Assembly: GCA_001599715.1 (NCBI GenBank)
Contig: BCHU01000001.1
Location: forward strand, 2,031,634-2,095,633
From: Phaeotremella fagi
Lineage: Eukaryota; Basidiomycota; Tremellomycetes; Tremellales; Phaeotremellaceae
Direction: 5' to 3'
DNA: 64,000 nucleotides
Part shown: piece after piece, positions 55,105 through 64,000 of the stretch
Layout of the letters: each line of letters begins with the position of its first letter
Numbering within the stretch: the stretch's first letter is position 1
Position numbers and translations under genes: made by a program
The notes under the pieces: model-generated
Databases searched by the model: none
Told to the model about the DNA's origin: nothing
The model's input: only the letters and a program-made list of their open reading frames with translations

Positions 55105-56004
55105 TCAACCGAATTTGGATTTCGATGTGAAATAACTCTCTGGAGCTACTTTAAACTCCTCCAATAACCCTTGTCCTTTTGGTGTCCAATCGAAAAACTC
55201 CTTGGTCCACTTGGTACTAATTCCTTGATCCCAAGTCAACAAAGTTCCCAACCATCCACCAACATCCTTCAGTTGATCTTCGTTGATCTCCTTCGCTTGA
55301 ATTCCAACCCTATCAGCCAGACCTTGAGCGATATCTTTCTGAGTAAGCAATTCCGACACGGCGTGAACTGCACTACCAGCAGGAGCTTTTTCCATCGCCA
55401 AGACGTATAGCAAACCAGCATCATCTGAGTTACAGGCTGACCAACGATTGTTACCCAGATACGGGATGTAACCTAATTTCTCACCGGCACCTAGCATGAA
55501 AGAGTGAAATGCGTGTATCTCCTCGACGTTGTGTGTGTTCATAGCTAGTCTGAGTGCTACCGATCTGATACCCCTGTCTTTAAAATCTAACACCATACTC
55601 TCAGTCTCACCCCTGACTCCGGACGCGGCAGAAGCTCGACAAGTTTCATCATCACCTTCACCTCTAAGAAACCCAGTTCCGGAAGACATGATTAATGGTT
55701 TATCAGTTCCTTCCAAAGCATCAGCAAACAATCGAAGGACGTCTTGTTCGAATTCGAATCTGTTCGCCACTGATAGATCGACCGCGCAGTGAATCACCGC
55801 ATCGTGGGATTTGGCTGTTGAACGAAGAATGTCGTGATCACTCAGTGTTCCGATGAGTGGTGTTACGGAACTACCGAATATAGTGATTTTTTCTGCGGAC
55901 GTGGTGGATCGTACTAAACCAGTGACTGTGTGTCCACGAGCGATTAGATGGGGGATAATGTGACTGCCAACTCTGCCACCAGCTCCAGTGAGGAAGACTT
56001 TCAT
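55105..56004 (-). CDS. NAD(P)-dependent SDR / epimerase-like oxidoreductase (intronless)
   Basis: A single uninterrupted frame of 299 aa. MKVFLTGAGGRVGSHIIPHL carries the TGxxGxxG cofactor motif at the extreme N-terminus, GLVRST follows the second strand, and AVIHCAVDLSVANRFEFE, LIMSSGTGFL, SVALRLAMNTHN and SDDAGLLYVLAMEKAPAGSA follow. This is the extended/atypical SDR fold (NmrA/epimerase-like). The expected catalytic Tyr-x3-Lys is not obvious, so it may be an atypical member. Compared with its neighbours it is odd in having no intron, and its sequence style (ATPGRGE-type HGHTVTGLV) is like bacterial SDRs. Function not predictable beyond oxidoreductase. Confidence 0.85.
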   Translation of the reverse strand: MKVFLTGAGGRVGSHIIPHLIARGHTVTGLVRSTTSAEKITIFGSSVTPLIGTLSDHDILRSTAKSHDAVIHCAVDLSVANRFEFEQDVLRLFADALEGTDKPLIMSSGTGFLRGEGDDETCRASAASGVRGETESMVLDFKDRGIRSVALRLAMNTHNVEEIHAFHSFMLGAGEKLGYIPYLGNNRWSACNSDDAGLLYVLAMEKAPAGSAVHAVSELLTQKDIAQGLADRVGIQAKEINEDQLKDVGGWLGTLLTWDQGISTKWTKEFFDWTPKGQGLLEEFKVAPESYFTSKSKFG

Positions 56005-56491
56005 TTTGTTTGAATTTAGATTGGGCGTGGGTAGAACAAGTTGATGATATGAGATAAACGTTGGAGTGAAGTTTAGTATGAGTGCACTTCTTATCTCTGT
56101 CCATAATATCTGAGGGCAGATATTGTTTATATACAGTGCACAGTACGTCGAGCCTCGGCGATGTGAGAAATCAACAACGATCGGCCGAGGTCCGAGTTGA
56201 CTAGTTCGTTTTCGATGGAGATTCGATAAACACCGCCGACCTTATCTTTATCTGGCATGCAAGTAACCCTAGCTATCTTGACAGACTTCGTTCCATTGTT
56301 GTTGCGCCTTCAAATGCTTTATATGGTGTGTCCAAACTGCCAGCGAGGAAAACAGTATACGCTCGACAGTATGTGCAGACATGTCTATTCACAAAATGAT
56401 ATCACTTCACATATGTACTCCTCCCTACAAAAAGATTCTCTTTCACACCACTTTACTTTACAATCTTATACGGAGACACCAACCAAAACCA
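56005..56491. other. Intergenic region
   Basis: 487 bp with no convincing gene; holds the promoter of the SDR (TATTGTTTATATACAG near 56120). Confidence 0.4.
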
Positions 56492-56920
56492 TCACATCGT
56501 ATGAGTTCTTTTGATACCCATCTGAACTGAAACATCACTCAAATCCGCCTCCTCCAACACCTCCTCCCAGTCTTGGATGGTGAACGTACGTTTTAAAGAA
56601 AAGGGATTTTGTTCTGTTTGACTGAATGTTGGAGGTTTGGACTCTTGAGTTAAATCCAGCTCAGTCCTGAGTCGGTACAGCTCATCATAAGATTCTTTGT
56701 TGTCTATAAATTTCCAGATCAGATTATCTACTAATGCCCTGTGAAACGGCATGGTCAATAAACTCTTGTTCGTAGAATGATATCAGAGTTGAAACACTCA
56801 CAACCGTTTTGCTGGCTCGATAGGCTCTAAGGTCTTTAGTAGTAGACTCATCGTCTCTGCTATTGAGGTGACTTGGTGTGTACCGACACTTGGTTTAGAA
56901 TTATCATCAGTCTTACTCAT
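56492..56920 (-). CDS. Small hypothetical protein 1 (two exons)
   Basis: MSKTDDNSKPSVGTHQVTSI then AETMSLLLKTLEPIEPAKRL in exon 1, ALVDNLIWKFIDNKESYDEL and a tail KRTFTIQDWEEVLEEADLS in exon 2; 127 or so residues, the junction keeping the frame (TT+G for Leu). Largely helical, charged, no known domain. The next two genes on the same strand are similar in size and build (two exons, short intron, acidic), so they may form a local group; weak resemblance only (LYRLRTELD versus LFEPYKTELETR). Confidence 0.6.
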
Positions 56921-57246
56921 AGTGAGCTTTGATTTGAAGTACGATGGCAAAAATTTAAACAAGTGGGAAGTGGGGAATGAAGGATTCAAGATATTTTTTA
57001 TTCATGTTGCCAACGAGAAGCACAAGCCCCATCAAAGGGACTTACAATACTGCTTCGCCAGCTAAGAAGGCGTCTACGGATTCTTCTAGAAAAGTTCCCG
57101 TAGTATCAAATTCTGTTGAAGAGACCCATTGGGTTATGCTTTACACTTCATGCATCACTCTTAAACTCTTTTACATATCATTTACAACATCAGCCGTGAC
57201 TGCATCAGTATGCAAAGTCCACACCGACCAAAATACAAACTAGCAA

Positions 57247-57567
57247 TCACTCGCCGCCACTTGATGTCGCCTGACTCGCCTGACTCTGCTCGTTGATTCT
57301 GGTTTCCAACTCAGTCTTGTAGGGTTCGAAAAGCTCCAACATCTTTTCTGATTTCTCATATTGCTTAAGTATCTTGTTGACTTCAGCTCTGCGAAAAAGT
57401 AACGACATGTATCAGCGCGATGGAAAATCAAAATATCTTTTTGCCACTTACAGTTGATCTTCATCACTTCGTTTTGACCACAAAGCTTTATGGGCTAGTA
57501 ACGTTACCTCGTCTGGACAGGTACTATCAGGTTGAGTTTGGCTATTGTTTCCGTTGTGGGTTGACAT
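57247..57567 (-). CDS. Small hypothetical protein 2 (two exons)
   Basis: Two exons joined at CT|A. MSTHNGNNSQTQPDSTCPDE, VTLLAHKALWSKRSDEDQLA, EVNKILKQYEKSEKMLELFE, PYKTELETRINEQSQASQAT, ending SSGGE; 85 aa. Predicted helical with a Gln/Ser-rich tail. No known domain; resembles hypothetical protein 1 in size and in the helix near the end. The stop codon lies at 57247. Confidence 0.6.
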
Positions 57568-57867
57568 CGAATATAAGTTTTTTTTCTCGATTTTTTATTT
57601 GAAACTGTTATGAAGAGAGAAGAAATAGAAGATTTGGAACAAGAACTTTGCGACATTGATGAATAAACCGCCTTCTTTCATCAACGATTTCGTCATTTGA
57701 CAAATGATTGCAACTCGACTTTAAATGAAAGGAGAAAAATCAACCACAATGGATGGGATTGACCTTATTGCCTAGAGTGTATCATCGACTCAAAGACATA
57801 TCTATGTAATCTGCGCACTGCGTGCACAGTATCTAATGCATACGGTGAAAATCTCACATTACACTGG
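57568..57867. other. Spacer between small hypothetical genes 2 and 3
   Basis: 300 bp, A/T-rich, with no gene or repeat seen. Confidence 0.35.
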
Positions 57868-58227
57868 TTATGGATATACTGTTGACTGCTGACTAACCAC
57901 TGATGGATCACATGACGGTGACTCATCAGCCTGGCTCTCAGGATCAATAATATGAGCTTCAGAAGAGACGGTATCATTTTCGGAACTACTTTCATAGATG
58001 CGCGTTAGTAAGAGTAATCAAAGTCGACGCATGTCTCACAATTGGGTGTAAATCCCGTTCCCCCATAGAGCTGCGTGAAAAGCTCGAGCTGCGGAATCAC
58101 GTTCACTGGCGTCTCCATCATCTCTTCCCCCGGAAGCTGCCTCTGATACTTCGTCCTCCTCCTGGTTATTCCCCATCTCTGAGTGAGCAGTTTCAGCTGC
58201 GTTATCACTTGAATTCGATTCTGACAT
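57868..58227 (-). CDS. Small hypothetical acidic protein 3 (two exons)
   Basis: Exon 1 gives MSESNSSDNAAETAHSEMGN, then NQEEDEVSEAASGGRDDGDA, SERDSAARAFHAALWGNGIY and TQ; exon 2 continues FSSENDTVSSEAHIIDPES and ends QQSTVYP with a stop at 57868. Around 102 aa, strongly acidic (Glu/Asp/Ser), likely disordered; the AARAFHAALWGNGIYTQ segment is the only likely helix. No known domain. The junction uses acceptor AAAG at about 57993 and keeps a continuous frame. Confidence 0.6.
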
Positions 58228-58491
58228 GTTTCAATTGATTGGAACTGACAAGATGGGTTGATTTACTTGAACAATATGTAGAATGACGAGCGATACCTCG
58301 ACCCCTCGAATTGAGTAACCCCTTGACCCCTGAGGAGGATCGTCCGCTCAAAGGATAGCAGACAATAATAACGGATGGACCAATGCATGATCATATGCAC
58401 CTATCAACAACAAATGAAACATGTACCGTAATGAAATTATACCAAGAAACAAATTTCCCTCTCCTTCCATGAAAATGCAGCTCGTGTTGAC

Positions 58492-61400
58492 TTATAACCC
58501 TCCTAAAGATTTCCTTGACTGGCGTCCCCTCTCCCTAGCTCTTCTCGCTGCTCTCACTAAATTATCTATAGCGTTCTTCAATCGATTTCCTGGTGTTTCT
58601 TGTAGATGTCTAATAAAATGATTTAGTTTCAATTTGGTTCCGAACGATATATCAACTTACAGTCTTAATTCCTGCATGAAAGCTTGTTTCTCTGTAGCAG
58701 GAACAACATGACCAGGAATATCGTCAACAGCTGCAGTCATCCATAGTTCAATTTCCCCATTCTCCCTTCCAACTTCTACGACAGCGTTAACGATTTCTCG
58801 TATTTGAGTCAACCCCTCATCAGGGAATCCTTGAACGATTCCGCCAATCACTAAAGTGACTATGGCCCGTCCGTATTGTTTGAAAACCGGTTGTATGAAT
58901 GATCGATATGTTGGATCCTTTATTAACAGTTCAGATAATTGACTGAGAACAGTGAGGGACATTAAAACAGTTTCGGAATTTGGACATGTCAATGCGCTCA
59001 AAATGTGCGCTAGGAAAAGATGTAGTAAAGGGGAAGAGATTGTCGATCGAGTCAGGGAGTGGAGATAAGTTGAAAAGCAATGAGCGTAATCATCCATCAC
59101 TAAGGGGTATCAGTAATGTCAAATAACACATTCTGAACTCACCGTCAGGAATTTCAGTCGGTGCTTTCTTCATCAACATTTCACTCAATGTCGTCGTAAC
59201 ACTTTCCCAAATACCAATCAACATAGCCGTCAGAGCCTGACCCTCCGGTGCTTGAACCGTATCGCCAAATTTGTTCAGAACCTTCCCAATAATCCAAAGA
59301 TAACTTGCATAGCCGGTTTTCTGGAAACATTCAGCCATTCGACTTAGGCATGCTTGAACGATTGGTTCCAATGCACGAGCTGGAAAGAAGGTTAATCCTC
59401 TTCTGAGAATGGAAGAAGTTCTTTCCGCGATATAGTAGATTGACGAGTATCGGAAGAGTAGGTTATCTAGTATTCCGTAGACTGATACTGCTGTTTCGAA
59501 GCATGATTCTGGAACTGGATCAAGCGTTCTTATGACGGATAAATAGGCGTCCAGTTGTTCAAGAGCATCTAAGTAGGCGAATCAGAATCATACTTGGTAA
59601 TATTACCTACCTGCAGTAGCCTGTAAATCCGATTTCGCAGCCCCATCGACCGAAGCAACAGCCTGGACACGTTGAATAAGAGGTTCAACAAATTGACGTA
59701 AAGCTTGAGCAGCTCCTTCTGCTGGCATAGCCGATATGATATAACCGATAGCCTCGCAGACTTCCACCATATCAGACTGATCTAATTTTTTACCAACTGA
59801 CGCAACGAATTGATGAAGTTGAGGTAAGAACGGTACGAGATGTTGATGACAATCTTGACACATGAATTTCATTGCTTGAGCAGCAGCTGCGGAAACTTCT
59901 TCATCGGCGACATCAAATCCTGCTGATATGAATTCTAGATAAGAACCGATTTTAGCTGGATGTCGATCGATCCATTCAGTATATCGTGAGATGACCAATA
60001 TCGTCGCATACCGAATTCGATGATGAGTGAGGGGTAAAGATGGTAGTAAATCGAAAATCCGACCAAGAACTTCATCATTCTCCGTACTAACTTCTGCTCC
60101 CATCGATCTCATCGAGAACAAAGGTGCTTCAATCTCCTGCCACGATCTTTGATTCGAGTAAGCAGCTACCACCAGCTCGCATGATTTTTCCAAACACGCA
60201 TTAGCACCCAACACATGACAACAATCCTTCAAAGTATCCCCCATTCTATGTCTAAACGTTCTAAATTCATCTTGTTCCGCTGCTGTTTGACTCTCATCAT
60301 CTCCTGGGAATTGTAAATGCCGTATCATGACTGATTGAAGATTTGCGAAAGCGTCCAAGAACGGTTGATATCGGTCTTCGGGTGATTGTCGAACTAAAGC
60401 GTCCGAAAGGAGATACCAAAAGTTGAAAGTGATGGGAACAATGTCGAGATCTGGATAGGCGGTACAGAGGGATATAGCTTCGACTATCGGCAGTAAATCG
60501 GCGGGATGTCTAGCGACTAGATCATGATAACATTCCCCTGCTTCACAGAATATTCGACAATAACCCCGTATCCTATCAGGATCTTCAGTGTGTACTTCTA
60601 ATTCCGGCCGTAAAGCTACCACTCGAGGTACGATTTGTTGAATGACTTCTACATTATCTTCCAATTCCTGCGTTTCGTGTATGAGGTCACAAATCACATC
60701 GACGGCTGCATCAAATAATTGATCGGACACCAGGGCGTCGAATATCGTTGAGAACAATGGTGTTTGGGCGACCTGGGAGGCTAAAAGTTCACCTGCGCTT
60801 AGCCAACTCCGCAGCGTTTCGAAAATTGAAATCTGTATCGCTGTCGTTATACCTAAAGATCGTTTAGCTGGGATCGCCCTATCCTTCCATTGTTCACTAA
60901 CCAGATGCTTGAATGTACAGGCTCAAAATCCCCAAAACCTGCTCAGCTGATCCACTTATCAAACCCGTCAAGACCGCTCGACTTTCTTCACTCTAGACAA
61001 TGGGTAAGTTTTGGCTTATAAGCCAAAAAAAAACAAAAAATCACATACCGACAAAGGTATTCTCGAATTCCCAGATTCCTCTACTAAACATTTTAGGAAA
61101 CCAAGCAAAACGTTGACCGTTGTTGGATCCTTCCCAAATCTTTCTATCATAGATTGAACGACGTTTTCCCACTCTGGCATTTGTAACGCTAAAGCTGATA
61201 AAGCTAGGCATAGTTGTGTAAGGACAGCTCGAGATCCAGCTGGTGCGTTGGGTTGTGTTAAAGGAGTTAAGGATGCTAACAAGGAATCTCGAAGTGGGGG
61301 CAGGGAATCTCTGGGAAGTTGAGCAAGATCATAGACTATCTGATGGATTTGAGATCAGTTTCACGGACTTCCATATGAAGAGCTTTTGGGTCGCTCACTT

Positions 61401-61701
61401 TTGCTCTGAAAGTCTGAGCAGCGAATAATCTTCCTTCTAAAGGTGAATTAGGAGCTGTAAGCAAAGTATGACAAGTTTGCCAAGCATCGACCTATGAAAA
61501 TAGTTAGAAATAATTCTATATGGTTTTTGGAAAAAAGTAAAACACCCTGAAGGCAATTGAGCTTGACGGGTGACTCACACTATGTTGAAATTCCTCTAAC
61601 CATTCATTGGCACGCTTCATACTAACTGGATCTGGGGCATGGTAGAGAGTATTAAGAGCTTGCGTGACGATCAGTGTAGGATCTGTAGAGGGGTCTGACA
61701 T
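58492..61701 (-). CDS. MTR10: MTR10/Transportin-SR-like importin-beta receptor
   Basis: Multi-exon gene, start MSDPSTDPTLIVTQALNTLY. The N-terminus holds MKRANEWLEEFQHS and DAWQTCHTLLTAPNSPLEGRLFAAQT (an Exportin1/XpoI-like helical-repeat start), then FRAKVIYDLAQLP. HEAT-like helices follow throughout: LTQLCLALSALALQMPEW, MFSTIFDALVSDQLFDAA, VISRYTEWIDRHPAKIGSYL, AAAAQAMKFMCQDCHQHLVP and a C-terminal RSTISSPLLHLFLAHILSAL, ending with an Arg-rich RARERGRQSRKSLGGL. Mtr10 imports SR-type RNA-binding proteins and tRNA-related cargo into the nucleus. The length of about 950-1000 residues is normal. Confidence 0.87.
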
Positions 61702-62536
61702 GCTCCCTTGAGACTTTTGGGTATAATAATGAAGGTATGAAGGTGATAAGAATGTTAAAGGTGAGATGATTGAGGAGGAGGTGATGAAAAGTAAGTAACT
61801 GATCACTGATCGTAATGGTGAGGTGAACGTGGCGGAAACGGAGTTTCAATTTCAAGTGGCACAGATACATAAAGGATGAAATTTCAAACAACTGATGGTA
61901 ACCATCTTCCCATGTCACTGATCACTGATGGTAGATAAGATGAGCGACCTTGCAGCAGATATACCTGTGTTTCAAGCAAATCAAAACACAGAAATTTCAT
62001 TCCTTTATCTCGTTGACTCTAAAAGTAGATGCCGCATCGTGGACACAATTCGAGTCCTTGTGTGAGTGAGAATGGAACGCTGCCCGTCATTCAGTTAACA
62101 CCACCTTAGTTGAACATTTCTATGACTTATCCACATATTACGTTTTGAGCGATATACCACAATAACCGTTTCAAGTGACCCTTTGCACTTGTACAGTAGT
62201 CAAGGTCATAATAACAAAAGATTTCTACTGTTGTCAATATAATTTAACTCATTGTTTATAGGTCTCTCCGTCATTGCTTGATGTCTATTCTGGAAGTTCT
62301 GTATAAACCCACAGTAAATATCTGAAGAAGTGTTTCTTAGGACTGTTTTGACGAAATGATGTTCTTTCACGTTTCATACATGAATGGTATTCCAAAATCA
62401 AAGGAATTTACAGATCTTGATGGAGGCACAAAGGAGGGGAAGAAAATCTGACAACAAAAGGAGAATCACCCATAAAATATAAGTACAGTACATGTATCAC
62501 CAGTGATCCCAAAATCAAGATCAATCAAGTAATTCA
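61702..62536. other. Intergenic, divergent promoter region
   Basis: 835 bp between the importin start and the next gene. ACTGATCACTGAT occurs twice (at about 61798 and 61919), a 120-bp-spaced direct repeat. No gene or tRNA found; GACACAATTCGAGTCC near 62041 is B-box-like but has no matching A box or cloverleaf. Confidence 0.4.
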
Positions 62537-63191
62537 ATGCCACCAGCTCCAGGACAATCGAGGGAAGAATACGAGAAACGTAAAGCAGCCGGCGGCAGCA
62601 GCAGCGGGGGTGGTGGTTCGAGCTCCAGCAGGAGTGGTGGAAGTTCAAAACCATATGAAAAGAAGATTGATCCTTCGACTGTGAACACTACTGTTGATCC
62701 TGAGACACTCGCTGAGGAGTATTTCAAGAAAGGTGAATGGGGACCTTCATGGGCTGTTGTTGAGTTTGTACGTCTATCTCATAATTAGGATATGTTGGAA
62801 CTTGATTGATTTTGTTGGGTGATAGGACTCCGACGCTTGTTTGAAGAACGTTAGTAAAGTCGGTAAAGCCGCTGATGGTTTTTACGTACCTTCCGGAACG
62901 TAAGTTTATCCCTCATCTACCTCTGTTCGTTGTTATGTTGAATCACTTGATGATATAGGATCTTACCACTAGGTGCTGCCCTACCTAAAATGACAGTGTT
63001 GAAATATGGCGGGTAAGTGGTCTACACCCGATAGTATTGACAATTTGATCAACAGCTACTTCCCACCTGGAACTTCTTTCCCTGGTGGTGTAATGATCCC
63101 CATGCATGCTAGGATGGTCAACATCTTACCTGAAGAAACGAGTGCGGCTGTCCCTCCATCAGATTCTGAGAGTTTATGTTTAGTTCAGTAG
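62537..63191 (+). CDS. Conserved-looking hypothetical protein with Ser/Gly-rich N-terminus
   Basis: Four exons give about 165 aa. It begins MPPAPGQSREEYEKRKAAGG, then SSSGGGGSSSSRSGGSSK, KIDPSTVNTTVDPETLAEEY, GEWGPSWAVVEF, then a compact segment SDACLKNVSKVGKAADGFYV, PSGTILPLGAALPKMTVLK, YGGYFPPGTSFPGGVMIPM and HARMVNILPEET. The last 60 residues look like a folded Gly/Pro-rich beta domain with no name I can give. No signal peptide; no membrane span. Convergent with homoserine kinase (65 bp). Its regular exon structure suggests a real, transcribed gene. Confidence 0.65.
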
Positions 63192-63256
63192 ATGTGACGA
63201 TGTATCTGATAATCATCAAAGTTGTTTGTATCAAAGTGAATATCTACCACTCTACC

Positions 63257-64000
63257 CTAATCCAACCTCTCAACCCAACTACCCCTCTCATCAACACTCA
63301 AAACCTGCCAATCAACACCGACCTCCTCCTCTTTAAACAACCTCTCAATCTCACCCGCGATCCCTTCAAAATTCTCCGTTGCCAACGCTAAAATCGTAGG
63401 TCCAGCTCCGGAAAGACAGATACCTAGTAAACCTGGATGAGAAGTTGGTGTGAGGGTTGATAAGATTTTTGGGAGACCTGGGATCTACAAAAACAAATGT
63501 GTTCAGTCAACTGGTTAAGAACAGGAAGGGATACTTACCAATGCCATCCTGTAGGGTTGGTGGATACGATCTTTCATTGCTTCGTAGATTAATTCTGAAT
63601 CTGGTGGGGATCTGGCTAAAGCCGTTGTTAGGACAGCTAGACGTTGGAGATTGAAGACCTAAAGTGATTGATTATTAGACAAACACCTTTCTAGACACTT
63701 TTTGGTGGACCACCTACCAAATCTTTTCGTGTATAGGTCTCAGGTAAAACCCCTCTAGCTTTAGCAGTAGCCAACTCGAACCTTGGCATCACGGCTATAG
63801 CCTTAATTTCTTTTGCCCAACCGAATCTAACATAATGACCTATACCCCTCGGAGCCACTGGTGGATATTTCCCCCAATTCTCATCAGCGTCTTCTGGATA
63901 TTCAGGTAAAACCTCTGCTAGAGGTATAGAAGTAACTTCTGTATCCTCTTTAGAAAGTTCTTTAAGATAACTACCGACGAAACCACCTATCAAAGCTGCC
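63257..64000 (-). CDS. THR1: Homoserine kinase, C-terminal part (runs off right edge)
   Basis: The visible part begins inside the GHMP kinase fold (AALIGGFVGSYLKELSKED), with PLAEVLPEYPED, GIGHYVRFGWAKEIKAIAV, MPRFELATAKARGVLPETY, NLQRLAVLTTALARSPPD, YEAMKDRIHQPYRMALIPG and GLLGICLSGAGPTILALAT, which is the GHMP third motif (SGAGPT). The last residues are QVLSVDERGSWVERLD. This is homoserine kinase (threonine biosynthesis: L-homoserine + ATP to O-phosphohomoserine). The 5' part with the ATP-binding loop lies outside the window. Confidence 0.92.

Noticed and set aside
62030..62060. B-box-like GTTCGAGTCC resemblance suggesting a tRNA gene
   Set aside because: No matching A box, acceptor stem or cloverleaf could be drawn around it.

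Overview
The window looks like nuclear DNA of a basidiomycete yeast, most likely a tremellomycete (Kwoniella/Cryptococcus-like). Almost every gene is broken by several short introns (roughly 35-70 nt, GT..AG). Intergenic gaps are small, divergent and convergent gene pairs are common, and the recognisable proteins are fungal: ATG9, RFC3, PUS1, Cmc4, a Mix14-like CX9C protein, Sec61 beta, an MTR10-type importin and homoserine kinase. Most gene models below were assembled by hand from splice sites and reading-frame continuity, so internal exon edges are inferences.

Layout. 0-9.9 kb: a Ser/Pro-rich protein running off the left edge, a small CoA-binding-domain protein, a three-copy tandem family of unknown CXXC proteins (family A, 2.9-5.9 kb), a GPI-anchored secreted protein, and an HMCES/SRAP DNA-protein crosslink protein. 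10-29.5 kb is a housekeeping block: MYST acetyltransferase, PUS1, a twin-CX9C mitochondrial protein, a CLIP-170-like CAP-Gly protein, a vWA protein, a U1A/U2B''-type RRM protein, RFC3 and ATG9, mostly in divergent pairs.

29.7-52.0 kb has an accessory character. It opens with three tandem members of a second unknown family (family B) and closes with a fourth, lone member. Between them lie a DHA2-type drug-efflux MFS pump, a hypothetical gene, and an eight-gene metabolic cluster (36.4-51.2 kb): a sugar-porter transporter, a zinc polyol-type dehydrogenase, two paralogous isopenicillin-N-synthase-like Fe(II)/2-oxoglutarate dioxygenases, a classical SDR, a phytanoyl-CoA-dioxygenase-like enzyme, a Zn2Cys6 regulator and a DAL5-type transporter. 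Three shared promoters in it carry paired CGG/CCG triplets of the kind Zn2Cys6 factors bind. The set reads as import, oxidation/hydroxylation and local regulation of one unknown substrate, and is the best candidate here for an undescribed system.

52.4-64 kb returns to conserved genes: Sec61 beta, Cmc4, a glutathione peroxidase, an apparently intronless NAD(P)-binding SDR, three very small two-exon hypothetical genes, the importin, a conserved-looking unknown protein, and the C-terminal part of homoserine kinase, which runs off the right edge.
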